Assembly: GCA_031374735.1 (NCBI GenBank)
Contig: JANMGQ010000010.1
Location: 62,001 to 126,000, forward strand
From: JABFRJ01 sp031374735
GTDB taxonomy: Bacteria > Pseudomonadota > Alphaproteobacteria > Rhizobiales > Hyphomicrobiaceae
Length of the DNA stretch: 64,000 bases
Direction: 5' to 3'
The position numbers were made by a program, and so were the translations under genes. Shown here one piece after another: positions 37,901-43,717 of the stretch. Within the stretch, counting starts at the first letter, position 1. Each line of letters opens with the position of its first letter. Under the pieces are notes generated by a model that saw only the letters and a program-made list of their open reading frames with translations, did not search any database and was not told the DNA's origin.

Positions 37901-38180
37901 CGAGACGTTCGACATCAACGGCAGCGGCGCCAACACGCTGAAGCTCACCCTGTCGGATGTGCTGCAACAGACGAGCAGCCCGAGCCAGTCCTTGTCGATC
38001 CTCGGCGGCGCCGACGACACGGTGGTTCTGGCCAAGAGCGGCACGAACACCTGGACCACGAGCAACCAGCAGGTGATCGATGGACACACCTTCGACGTGT
38101 ATCACAACGCGGCCTTGGCCGCCTCAAACCAAAGCGGCGATGTCCTCATCGAGCACGGCATCAACGTCACAGTGGTCTAA
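25929..38180 (+). CDS. Giant repetitive adhesin (Ig-like and FG-GAP repeats), type I secreted
   Basis: 4,083 residues. 1-140: no Sec signal; K/A-rich, then PAAGG at 110-114 and a hydrophobic Gly/Ala stretch (115-137), as in N-terminal retention regions of BapA/LapA-type adhesins. ~151-2270: 25 Ig-like repeats of ~85 residues (NGTLTVSGTGEPGSTVKVTF core, TDAAGNASP end). ~2270-2570: three divergent Ig-like domains. ~2580-4083: two tandem 757-residue modules, each with seven DxNGDGxxD FG-GAP repeats (a seven-bladed propeller) and a degenerate RTX-like tail. The many DxNGDG loops suggest calcium binding. It ends in the acidic/hydrophobic tail typical of T1SS substrates, and T1SS genes follow. Likely a surface or biofilm adhesin. 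Confidence 0.88.
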   Translation: MAKLPASLATFLSFGASKPVAKPELSAEQALPAPVVQAAAAAGDEKSAQAKQAQLAKAKKKKLNPKADPSVDEAVVDPSAADPTGNGFDISGPVAVDPGAPVAAAPELAPAAGGLGDFALPLLGALAIGGAAMAFGSKGGSGSSTTATSATPEIKTAANGLMTVAGVATAGSKVVVQFPDGSTVTAVAGTDGTYSASSATPQSSGTVTSTVTLPSGETLAPVSSKVVDTTAPVAPSMTTTPNANGTVTVGGTAEAGSTVKVTFADGTTATAVVPTSGTYAVTSAAPQTSGSIKAVATDAAGNASTATTGAYVDKSAPTAPTMTTTPNANGTLTVAGTGEPGSTVKVTFPDGTTGTAIIPASGAYAVTSATPQTSGSAAASVTDPAGNTSTAASKPFVDTSAPAAPASATTTNPNGTLTVSGTAEPGSSVTVTFPDGTSAIVPVGANGTYSATSATPQTSGSVSTTATDAAGNVSPTMTKTVSDTTAPVAPTAATTPNANGTLTVSGTGEPGSTVKVTFRDGTIGTAVVPASGAYSVTSSTPQTSGPVATTVTDAAGNTSSPTASTFADTTPPAAPTSGTTANANGTLTTSGTGEPGSTVKVTFPDGTSVVVPVAANGTYSATSAAPQGSGTVTAVTTDAAGNASAPVSKTYSDTTAPVAPTTTTSANPNGTLTVSGTGEPGSTVKVTFPDGSTGTAIVPASGAYAVTSVAPQTSGPISAVVTDAAGNASPVKTATFADTSAPVAPTMTTTPNANGTLTASGTAEPGSTVKVTFPDGTTATAVVPASGTYALTSAAPQTSGVVKAVATDVAGNVSPATTTSVTDTTAPAAPTLVAATNPDGTVKVSGTGEPGSTVSVTFPDGSIGTAVIPASGAYAITSPTAQPSGPISASVVDKAGNVSPTTTKTVSDTTAPVAPTAATTPNANGTLTVSGTGEPGSTVKVTFPDGSTKTVIVAADGTYVATSAAPQTSGTVSVTSTDAAGNVSPATTKAFADSVAPATPVLTTTTNANGTITAGGTAEPGSTVKVVFPDGSSINAPVAANGTFSATSAAAQPSGSVTATATDAAGNTSPAATKAFADATPPATPTLATTANPDGTLKVSGTGEPGSTVKVTFPDGSTGSATVAPNGSFAVTSTQPQSSGPISVIATDAAGNASPAATATFADTTAPAAPSLTPTTNADGTLKVSGTAEPGSTVKITFPDGSVVNAPVAANGTYSATSAAPQPSGSISAVATDPAGNASPAITKASVDTTPPAAPAVATVANPDGTLKVSGTGEPGSTVKVTFPDGSIKTVPVDANGAFTATSAAPQTSGNVTAVATDAAGNASPAATKAFSDATAPAAPTMSTASNANGSLTASGTGEPGSTVKVTFPDGTSVTATVAANGTYTATSAAAQPSGTVSAISTDAAGNASPATTTAFADTTAPSAPTLVTAANGNGTLTASGTGEPGSTVKVTFPDGSVVNASVAVNGTYSATSAAPQSSGSVSAVATDAAGNASPAATKTNADVSAPAAPTLSTTAKADGSLTVSGTGEPGSSVKVTFPDGTVVNAPVAADGTYAATSAGPQPSGTVTAVATDAAGNASPAVSASVTDTTAPAAPAAPTATIATNPDGTLKVSGTGEPGSAIKVTFPDGTTANAVVAADGTYAATSTAPQTSGTVKVIDTDAAGNASPIVTKPYVDVTAPVAPTLSTAANANGTLTASGTGEPGSTVKVTFPDGTVVNAPVAANGTYAATSAAAQPSGTVTAVVTDAVGNASPAATKVVTDSSAPAAPVVGTAANADGTVTASGTAESGSSVKVTFPDGTIKTVTAAADGSYAATSAAAQPSGNVSVVATDAAGNASPAATKSFADSTAPAAPIVGTAANANGTVTASGTAEPGSSVKVTFPDGTIKTVTAAADGSYSATSAAAQPSGSVSVVATDPAGNVSPAATKSFADVTAPTAPVVGTTANANGTVTASGTAEPGSSVKVTFPDGSSKTATAAADGSYAATSAAAQPSGSVSVVATDPAGNASPAATKSFADATAPAAPVVGTAANVDGTVTASGTAEPGSSVKVTFPDGTSKTVTAAADGSYSATSAAAQPSGNVSVVATDAAGNASLATTKSVADTNAPAAPVVGTVANADGTVTASGTAEPGSSVKVTFPDGTSKTVTAAADGSYVATSAAAQPSGSVSVVATDTAGNASPAATKSFADVTAPAAPTVGVVENANGTLTASGTGEPGSTVKVTFPDGSIVNATVAANGSYTATSAAAQQSGTVTAVDTDAAGNTSPAASATYTHTAPVAPVLSSVTDNSGTVKGAVASGATTDEAKPVLAGTGTAGDTVKVYDGATLVGSAVVDNTGHWSITTSTLADGAHTLSITQTDPAGVASSAVTTTFTVNTTTPAVSDFSALADTGLTIGYLPNSGVTSDNTLTLSGNADPNSTIKVYDGATLLGTASTNAFGHWQLTPSSPLADGAHSLTAVETNAAGNIGAASTPLAFTVDTTAPTAPTFVAGSNVAGNGTLTGTAEAGSTVKVYLAGHATPDYTTTADNTGNWSLTAAAGVSTGGTVSVTAMDAAGNVSPVHTAAAQFLTPFTAPSTMSTLTAGTSYAQAGYSVSKIGDFNGDGIDDFVIGAPASESGHVGNKTSEQYIVYGKASGVPTASLDSLNASQGINITATTFKLPNFEYGQTGQTVTNLGDINGDGFADVGISSNANDRAYVLFGRGGNANTTIDLGSIDASNNGQATADGFVIVNYNTGAWNGTSLSGGDINGDGYGDIIVGSLDGGGNGQGQYTVYYGHAGSGGTTAWENLYTSVDGLHQINANAGYGDRLNYTEASPVNTTYNAGGGTFDGDADLGARVAVIADVNGDGYNDYIVTAPRADKANVYDTGTAYLMFGGANGLAKFDLDNLSASQGVRLTGSEYGEQLGGSFQTGVTTTQGTSNLNSAFTSQSNDIANIGDINGDGIADFAVGSPGWGNQQLDSNGPGRVYVVFGRDSGVNWSTLSLGALDGTNGFILHKPSAGASSNSNTSVNQLGWSVAGGVDMNGDGLDDMVVSAPGEANSGNKNVGAVYIVYGKVGGSAAFPSLNDLDAMVTAGTAKKLTGAAAKEYFGSSVSTGDFNGDGIGDVAIGAAGVATSAGATYVSYGQTAGFTQVGSTGNDDLLAGATTSGLSAIVGGVDGINGGAGNDIIHGIGAASDTGNAGLFDVAYGAAGNDTIGITGMNFTRVDGGLGSDTLKVEGGSPLAIDVAALATKVQGFEAFDLANSGSTLTVSTNDVLRQKSVVTSDFLVKGGASDHVVLTNDANAQWNATGATKTVGGVTYDVYHSTSMDASNTNADVLIQQGVKVDLTPAAQITQTATATMSYAYSGYEVANIGDFNGDGISDVLVSAPANEAGLEQYYYKSKQYLVYGDQNGVPKVNLDAMTADQGIVISTTKMSFGSIELGTTGNTVSAIGDINADGYADFAMSSNRGDSAFVVFGRGGNTANAIDLADVTASKNGNATADGFIIANYNTGAWMGTGLSGGDVNGDGYGDVIVGSSDGGGNGQATVLYGHAGAGGTAAWQNLYAATDGLHNVGTNAAYGTVLATTAAQTITTTEYTTANYTADSDLGDRIGVVGDVNGDGYNDYIVTAPRADSNGVADTGTAYLLFGSAGGLGNFDLKNLTAAQGVKLKGSELGESLGGTSIAGAPSWGGTSGDANVHYAQSHSVAKIGDINGDGIDDFAIGSPGWGNQNFYDSGAGRTYIMYGQAKGVAWSDASLGSLNGTTGFILSKASAGTSSGSNTSNNQLGWSIAGGGDFNGDGIDDMVVSAPGENVSGNTAAGAAYVIYGQAGANVASTFTSSTNLDALVTSGKAVKFTGNNAQEYFGASVAMGDFNGDGLADIAVGAPGNSAGGTDAGQTSFIYGSQANLTQAASVNDETLAAGGTSTGYTAIVGGVDRIAGGLGNDTITGIGSASDTGNAGEFDVAYGGAGNDTISIDGTNFNRVDGGLGNDQLTINASGMTLDLNAVGNKVQGFETFDINGSGANTLKLTLSDVLQQTSSPSQSLSILGGADDTVVLAKSGTNTWTTSNQQVIDGHTFDVYHNAALAASNQSGDVLIEHGINVTVV
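26379..32740 (+). repeat. Array of 25 Ig-like repeats, period 255 bp
   Basis: Each unit is ~85 residues (255 bp); the first is degenerate and unit 18 carries a small extra AAP. Units 20-24 (about 31.2-32.5 kb) are the most alike. Near-identical blocks recur at exact multiples of 255 bp, e.g. 27341-27480 and 28616-28755, 1,275 bp apart. Copy number is expected to vary and assembly may have collapsed units. Confidence 0.85.
33646..38177 (+). repeat. Tandem duplication of a 757-residue FG-GAP module
   Basis: The segment starting near 33646 is repeated from about 35916, with matching FG-GAP loops exactly 2,271 bp apart (33708 and 35979). Each holds seven DxNGDG loops, then GGVDGINGGAGNDIIHGIG-like glycine-rich turns and a VQGFEAFDL beta segment. 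Confidence 0.85.
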
Positions 38181-38210
38181 CGGCCACGCGGCAAGAGAAC
38201 TGTTCATTTT

Positions 38211-38250
38211 GGGATGCGAACGCATGTTCGCGTCCCGAAGTGCGTTTTTG
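38211..38250 (+). terminator. Likely terminator after the adhesin gene
   Basis: GGGATGCGAAC and GTTCGCGTCCC (38211-38236) form an 11-bp stem with one G-U pair and a 4-base loop; a TTTTT run follows ~9 bases later. Confidence 0.45.
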
Positions 38251-38304
38251 CCGCTGTCTGGCTGGCAGCCGATTGTCACCCAGGCACCACAGTTGCCGGC
38301 GGAA

Positions 38305-38334
38305 TTTACGCTATTTAAAATTGTTGTGTAAAAT
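38305..38334 (+). promoter_or_regulatory. Possible sigma-70-type promoter of the secretion operon
   Basis: TTTACG (38305-38310), 18 bases, then TAAAAT (38329-38334) within an unusually AT-rich stretch, about 80 bases before the TolC-like gene. Suggests the secretion genes can be transcribed separately from the adhesin. Confidence 0.35.
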
Positions 38335-38411
38335 ACATCTCGCAAAGATTGCATAACAGGACATACACGCTTAGGTAGCGTTCGTTGGGTTGAGTGGTCG
38401 GAGTTTGTCCC

Positions 38412-39833
38412 GTGGCGTGTATGTCAGTTGGTCAGTTTCTGCGCAATCTCTGCCTTGCACTTCTGCTGCAGGGCCTTGGCGGGTGTGCGTCGCGTGATCT
38501 CCCATCGTTCGCCGGATCCAAAATTGTGCCCCCATCAGCCGCCCCATCGTTGACCAACTCGACGCACGCTGTGGTCCGTTCGGACGCCGCTGCGCCGGCG
38601 GTCGTAGCGCCGAAAAAAGTCGTTCCCCTCTCGCAGATGGGGCTCGTGGCCTCCGTCGGACTTGCCTTGGCTCAGCATCCCGATCTTGGTCGGGCAGATG
38701 CAGCGATCAGCCAGAGCCGGGCAGAAGTCACCGTGGCGAAAGCGGCCTGGTATCCAAAGCTGGCATACACCTCGAACCTGAGCGCGTTGCAGCCGGGCTC
38801 AACCTCGTCCACGATCGGCGCCGGGACGCACTCGGTAGGCCTCGAGGGGACGCAGCTCCTTTACGATTTCGGCCGCTCCCAAAGCACGCTGGAGGCAGCA
38901 GAAGCGACATCGCGCCAGCGCAGCGCCGAACTGGACGACACGCGCGAACGTGTGGCCTTGGCAACCAGCGAGGCGCACTTGGAAGCGGCGCGCGGCGCAA
39001 TCCTCGCCTCCGCCGCCGATCGCTATCAGGTCTCGTTGCGGCGGCTGTTCGAGATGATCAAATTGCGCGCTGCAAGTGGTGCCGCCGACCAGGCGGACGT
39101 CTATTTCGCCGATGTCCGCCTCAAAGGCGCGCAAGGCGAAAAAGTCCGCACCGAAACCCGCCGTGAAGCCGCTCAGTCGAAGCTGTATCGGCTGATCGGC
39201 GTTCGGCCGGCGTCTGTTGCCGACCCAGGACCGACCCTCGCAACGATCGCCCAACGCATGGCGAAGCATGGCTCGGATGGCGCAACTGGTGTCGCCGCGG
39301 CCGAGAGCGCGGCCGCGGCCGCCCATGCCCGCGCGAGGGCAGCCGAGGCCAGTCTCTATCCCTCGATCAACCTGCGCGGCACCCAGACCTATGCGATTGC
39401 CGATCCCGGCCATGGCTCGCAGTCCGTATTGGGCCTGTCTATTCAAGGTGACTTCTTCAATGGCGGCGCCACGCAGGGCCGCATCACCGCGGCCAAACAA
39501 GAGGCGAGGGCGGCCGAAAACAGCGCCGCGCTGGCGCGATTGACGACCAACGTCGAGGTCGACACCGCCAACGCCGACATCCGCGGTGCCCAGGCGCGTT
39601 ACGCGATCTTTGTCCACCAGGCCGATCTGGCCCGCAAAAGCCGCGACATCTATCTGGCCGAGTATCAGATCGGCAAGCGCACGCTGACTGAAGTACTGAA
39701 CACGGAACAAGAAATCTACCGGGCCGAAACCGAGCAGATCAACGCCAACGCCGACGCGTGGTTGGCGGTGGTGAAGGCGGCGGCTGCACGCGGTGAACTG
39801 GTCAGTCAGCTGCAAGTTCTGGCTGCGGACTGA
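38412..39833 (+). CDS. TolC-family outer-membrane channel lipoprotein
   Basis: 473 residues from GTG 38412 (CGGAG 8 bases upstream; GTG 38394 and ATG 38421 are alternatives). The signal ends in LQGLGGCASRD, a lipobox, so the protein is probably lipid-anchored. The body shows the duplicated TolC/OEP pattern of long helices: VASVGLALAQHPDLGRADAA, LLYDFGRSQSTLEAA, then LGLSIQGDFFNGGATQGRIT and YQIGKRTLTEVLNTEQEIYR. It would provide the outer-membrane duct for export of the adhesin encoded upstream. Confidence 0.85.
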   Translation: MACMSVGQFLRNLCLALLLQGLGGCASRDLPSFAGSKIVPPSAAPSLTNSTHAVVRSDAAAPAVVAPKKVVPLSQMGLVASVGLALAQHPDLGRADAAISQSRAEVTVAKAAWYPKLAYTSNLSALQPGSTSSTIGAGTHSVGLEGTQLLYDFGRSQSTLEAAEATSRQRSAELDDTRERVALATSEAHLEAARGAILASAADRYQVSLRRLFEMIKLRAASGAADQADVYFADVRLKGAQGEKVRTETRREAAQSKLYRLIGVRPASVADPGPTLATIAQRMAKHGSDGATGVAAAESAAAAAHARARAAEASLYPSINLRGTQTYAIADPGHGSQSVLGLSIQGDFFNGGATQGRITAAKQEARAAENSAALARLTTNVEVDTANADIRGAQARYAIFVHQADLARKSRDIYLAEYQIGKRTLTEVLNTEQEIYRAETEQINANADAWLAVVKAAAARGELVSQLQVLAAD

Positions 39834-39925
39834 GATGGCGGTGGGCGGCGTCTGCCTAGTGGCTGTTGCGTTGTGTTTTCCATGTCTCCGGCATCGACGG
39901 CCGGCGAGAACCAACGAGTCCGCCC

Positions 39926-42163
39926 ATGACGTCACCGCAGCACCAACACGACACGCCCACGGCCGGACGCGGTCAACGGCCGTGGCTCGATGCGTTGCTC
40001 TTGGTCGCCAATGGTATGCATGTTGCGCCCTCGCCTGAGGAAGCGCGGCTGGCCTTTTTGAGCGCGGTCGGACAACCCGCGCAGCTCGCCCTTTGTGTTG
40101 CCGCACAGGCCATCGGGCTCAGGGCGCATGTCGCGACCTTGCGCAAGTCCATTCTGCTAAAGCCGCTGACACCCTGCATCGCGCAACTTGAGGACGGCTC
40201 CGTCGTCATCATCAAGCGCATCGAAAGCAAGCGGCGCGCGGCGATCTTGGTTCTCACGCCGACCGGCACCGTCGAGCGCATCGTCGAGTGCAAGTGGCTC
40301 GACGGCGTGGTCGATGGGCCGGTCGTTTGCGTTGGCTCAGCGGGGCAAGCGCGTGACGCGCGGATTGACGCGTTTCTTGCGCCGTACCGACGCTCGTGGT
40401 TCGGCGCCATGCTGTCAAAGCATCTCATGCGCTATCTCGAACTCGCGGGCGGCGCGGCGTTTGCCAACATCCTGGCGCTCGCAACCGCCATCTACGCCAT
40501 GCAGATCTGGGATCGCGTCATTCCCGCGCAATCGGCGCCGACGCTCTGGGTTCTGACCTTCGGCGTCGCCATCGCCCTGGCGTTCGAGTTGTTGTTGAAA
40601 ATGATGCGGGTCGCCATTTCCGACAATTTCGGCAAGGTCATGGACCTGCAGATCTCCGGCCTGTTCTTCACCCGGGCGCTCTACTTGCGCAACGACAAGC
40701 GGCCGAAGTCGTCCGGTACCCTGATCACCCAACTGCGCGAACTCGAGCAGATCCGCGAACTGCTGACATCGACCACGCTCGCGGCATTGTTCGAGCTGCC
40801 GTTCATCGCCATTTTCATGCTGGTCATCGCGTTGATTGGTGGCCCTCTCGTGTATGTCGTTGCCGCTGTCGTGCCCATTGTTCTTGTCCTCTGCATGCTG
40901 GTGCAGCGACCGTTGGCGCGCTTGTCCCGCGAGGGCATGCGCGAGGGCGCACTGCGCAACGCCATGCTCGTCGAAGCGATCGAGCGGATCGAGGACATCA
41001 AAGCCATGCAGGCGGAGCAACGCTTCTCCACCCAGTGGCAGGAGGTCAATGCCGCCGCCGGCGTCACTGGACTGCGTCAGCGATTTCTCTCCGCGCTGCT
41101 CATGAATGGCACACAGACGATTCAGCAGGTCGCCTATGTGGCGGTGCTGGTCGTCGGCGTGCACATCGTGCTCGCCAACGGCATGACCACGGGCGCGCTG
41201 TTGGCCTGCTCTATTCTGACCAGTCGCACGATTGCGCCGTTGGCGCAGATCGCCGGCGTGTTCACAAAGCTGCAAAGCGCAAAAGTGGCCCGCGACGGGC
41301 TCGATCGCCTGCTGCGTCTGCCGACCGACCAAGGCGGGGAGGGCGAGCGCTTTCACCGACCGGTTCTTGCGGGTGGCTTTGAATTCGACCGCGTGTCGCA
41401 CAGCTATGACGAGTCCGGCCGACCAGCCCTGCAGATCGCGCACCTGACCATCAAGCCTGGAGAGCGCATCGCACTGCTCGGGCGCATCGGCAGCGGCAAA
41501 TCGACATTGCTGAAGCTTGCCGGCGGGTTGATGCCGCCCACTGAAGGGCGCATCCTGCTCGATGGCACCGATATGGCGGCCATCGAATGCGCCGACGTGC
41601 GGCGTGACATCGGCACCCTGTTCCAGGACGCTGGCCTGTTCTACGGCACGATCCGTTCAAACCTCAAGCTCGCAGCTCCCGCCGCGGCCGACACCGCATT
41701 CACCGCCGCACTCGAGATCGCCTGCGCCAACACAGCTCTGTTCGGCCAGGCCCAAGGCCTCGATCATGTCATTCACGAAGGCGGTCGTGGCTTGTCGAGC
41801 GGACAACGGCAATCGCTGCTGCTTGCGCGCATGCTGGTCCGCGCGCCGCGCGTCCTACTGCTCGACGAACCGACATCCGCGTTCGACGAAAACACCGAGC
41901 GCCAGTTTCTCGCCAACCTGAGGCAATCGCTCGGCTCGCGCGGCTTGATCGTCGCCACGCACCGCAACGCCGTGCTCGATATCGTCGATCGAATCATCGT
42001 GCTCGACGGCGGCCGTGTCGTGCTCGACGGCCCGCGCGACGACGTTCTCCGCGTGCTCTCGGTGCGTGCGCCGGCCGCGGGCGCTCAAACGCAACCGCCC
42101 CGAACCGCCGCAGTGAGCGGATCTCCCGGACCTCACCAGAAAGGCTACGTCCATGCGGGTTGA
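39926..42163 (+). CDS. LapB-like type I secretion ABC transporter
   Basis: 745 residues from ATG 39926. N-terminal ~1-130 is a C39-peptidase-like domain without the catalytic Cys/His, used for substrate docking in adhesin and RTX exporters. Membrane domain ~150-440. ATPase: GRIGSGKSTLLKLAGG (Walker A ~520), LSSGQRQSLLLAR (signature with Ser in place of the first Gly, ~623), VLLLDEPTSAFD (~642), ATHRN switch His. The GRIGSGKST form is typical of LapB-class exporters. Its end overlaps the HlyD-like start by 11 bases, so the two are translationally coupled. Confidence 0.87.
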   Translation: MTSPQHQHDTPTAGRGQRPWLDALLLVANGMHVAPSPEEARLAFLSAVGQPAQLALCVAAQAIGLRAHVATLRKSILLKPLTPCIAQLEDGSVVIIKRIESKRRAAILVLTPTGTVERIVECKWLDGVVDGPVVCVGSAGQARDARIDAFLAPYRRSWFGAMLSKHLMRYLELAGGAAFANILALATAIYAMQIWDRVIPAQSAPTLWVLTFGVAIALAFELLLKMMRVAISDNFGKVMDLQISGLFFTRALYLRNDKRPKSSGTLITQLRELEQIRELLTSTTLAALFELPFIAIFMLVIALIGGPLVYVVAAVVPIVLVLCMLVQRPLARLSREGMREGALRNAMLVEAIERIEDIKAMQAEQRFSTQWQEVNAAAGVTGLRQRFLSALLMNGTQTIQQVAYVAVLVVGVHIVLANGMTTGALLACSILTSRTIAPLAQIAGVFTKLQSAKVARDGLDRLLRLPTDQGGEGERFHRPVLAGGFEFDRVSHSYDESGRPALQIAHLTIKPGERIALLGRIGSGKSTLLKLAGGLMPPTEGRILLDGTDMAAIECADVRRDIGTLFQDAGLFYGTIRSNLKLAAPAAADTAFTAALEIACANTALFGQAQGLDHVIHEGGRGLSSGQRQSLLLARMLVRAPRVLLLDEPTSAFDENTERQFLANLRQSLGSRGLIVATHRNAVLDIVDRIIVLDGGRVVLDGPRDDVLRVLSVRAPAAGAQTQPPRTAAVSGSPGPHQKGYVHAG

Positions 42164-43346
42164 GGCATTCACCGCGTCCGATGAGGCAACGCCGATCGGC
42201 CCCTACATCAAGACTCCCAAGGCCTCCGGCACGCTGTGGGTCACGATGATCGCGATCGCAACCTTCACCACCTGGGCCAGCGTGTTCGAGATCGACGAGG
42301 CTGCCATCGGACAAGGCAAGGTCATCACGTCGAGCAAAGGGCAGATGATCCAGTCCCTCGAAGGCGGCATCGTGTTGGAGCTTGCGGTGCGTGAAGGGGA
42401 CATCGTCGAAGCCAGTCAGAAACTCCTGACGCTCGACCCGGTGCTGGCGCGGTCGACGGTCGAGGAGACATCGGCGCGCATCACCGCCATGACGGCAACC
42501 GCGAACCGGCTGGAGGCCGAAATCCGCGACGACCGCGACCTCTCTTTTCCCGCCGACGCTTTACCACCGCCGGCGATCCTCGCACGCGAAAAGGCGCTGT
42601 TCGCGGCACGGCGCAAATCACACTACGATCGCTCCAAATCCGTCAGCGAAATGCTCGATCTGGCCAAGCGGGAACTCGCCATTACTGAGCCGCTGCAACT
42701 GAAAGGCGCCGCCAGCGATGTAGAGGTTCTGCGGCTGAAGCAGAAGGTCCTGGAGCTGCAAGGCAAGCTCGATCAGTTCGCCAGCGACTTCGCCATTGCC
42801 GCGAAAGAGGAACTGCAGAAGGTCATGCTCGAGCTGGAGCCCCTGCGCAAAGCCTTCGACGGCCGTGCCGACAAGCTCAAGCGCACGGCCTTGCACTCAC
42901 CGGTCCGCGGCGTCGTCAAGGATATCGCCATCGGCACCATCGGCGGCGTCGTGCAGCCGGGCGGCATCTTGATGGAAATCGTGCCGATAGAAGATCATCT
43001 GTTGATCGAGGCACAGCTCAGCCCACGCGACATCGCCTTCATTCGCCCCGGGCTTGAGGCCGTGGTCAAGCTGACGGCCTATGATCCGGCCATCTATGGC
43101 ACGTTGGCCGCCACCGTCGACCGCGTGTCGCCTGACACAATCGAGGACAAATTCAATCGCGGCCAATTCCACTATCGGATCTACGTGCGCACCCGCGACG
43201 CCTTCCTCACCACCACCGACGGCAAACGCCATCCCATCATTCCCGGCATGATCGCAACCACCGAAATCCGCACGGGGCAGAGAACGGTCAAGGACTACCT
43301 CTTGAAGCCGCTGATCAAGGCCAAGGAGGCGATGCGGGAGCGCTGA
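42153..43346 (+). CDS. HlyD/LapC-type membrane fusion protein
   Basis: 397 residues: cytoplasmic start, one membrane helix (~27-47, LWVTMIAIATFTTWASVF), a lipoyl-like half (GKVITSSKGQMIQSLEGGIV), a long coiled coil (~95-235) and the second lipoyl/beta-barrel half (LHSPVRGVVKDIAIGTIGGV, then VKLTAYDPAIYGTL). It links the ABC exporter to the TolC-like channel. AGAAAGG precedes the ATG, which lies inside the 3' end of the ABC gene. Confidence 0.88.
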   Translation: MRVEAFTASDEATPIGPYIKTPKASGTLWVTMIAIATFTTWASVFEIDEAAIGQGKVITSSKGQMIQSLEGGIVLELAVREGDIVEASQKLLTLDPVLARSTVEETSARITAMTATANRLEAEIRDDRDLSFPADALPPPAILAREKALFAARRKSHYDRSKSVSEMLDLAKRELAITEPLQLKGAASDVEVLRLKQKVLELQGKLDQFASDFAIAAKEELQKVMLELEPLRKAFDGRADKLKRTALHSPVRGVVKDIAIGTIGGVVQPGGILMEIVPIEDHLLIEAQLSPRDIAFIRPGLEAVVKLTAYDPAIYGTLAATVDRVSPDTIEDKFNRGQFHYRIYVRTRDAFLTTTDGKRHPIIPGMIATTEIRTGQRTVKDYLLKPLIKAKEAMRER

Positions 43347-43717
43347 CCAGATGGGAAACTGTGAGCTCGTAAAGGGCCTGTGATCGCGGCTTGCGGGATT
43401 TGTAAACAATACAGTTGACCGGATTGATGCCAGTCTGACGTCGAGACGTCAGGCAACGCCCGGTTATCAACCAAGACCAACCGTTCACTGTGCAATCATT
43501 GCTGCAGTGCAGCAAGATTTGGCAGGCAAGATTTGGCCTGTGCTGTCCCGACTGATCGCGACTAAACTCGACACGCACCTGCGAGTGGCATATGGTATAC
43601 CAGCGTCTGCGCCCAACCGAGGGTCGCAGCCCATAGCCGGCCGGAAAGCCCAGAGCGCGCCTTCCGATCGATCCAACTGGCCCGGTGTTTCAATCGCCGG
43701 GGAGAGGCTCGCTAACG
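43347..43717. other. 370-bp gap before formate dehydrogenase
   Basis: No gene is supported. A perfect 18-base palindrome, CTGACGTCGAGACGTCAG (43435-43452), could be a weak terminator of the secretion operon or a regulator site. The formate dehydrogenase promoter should lie to its right. Confidence 0.4.
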
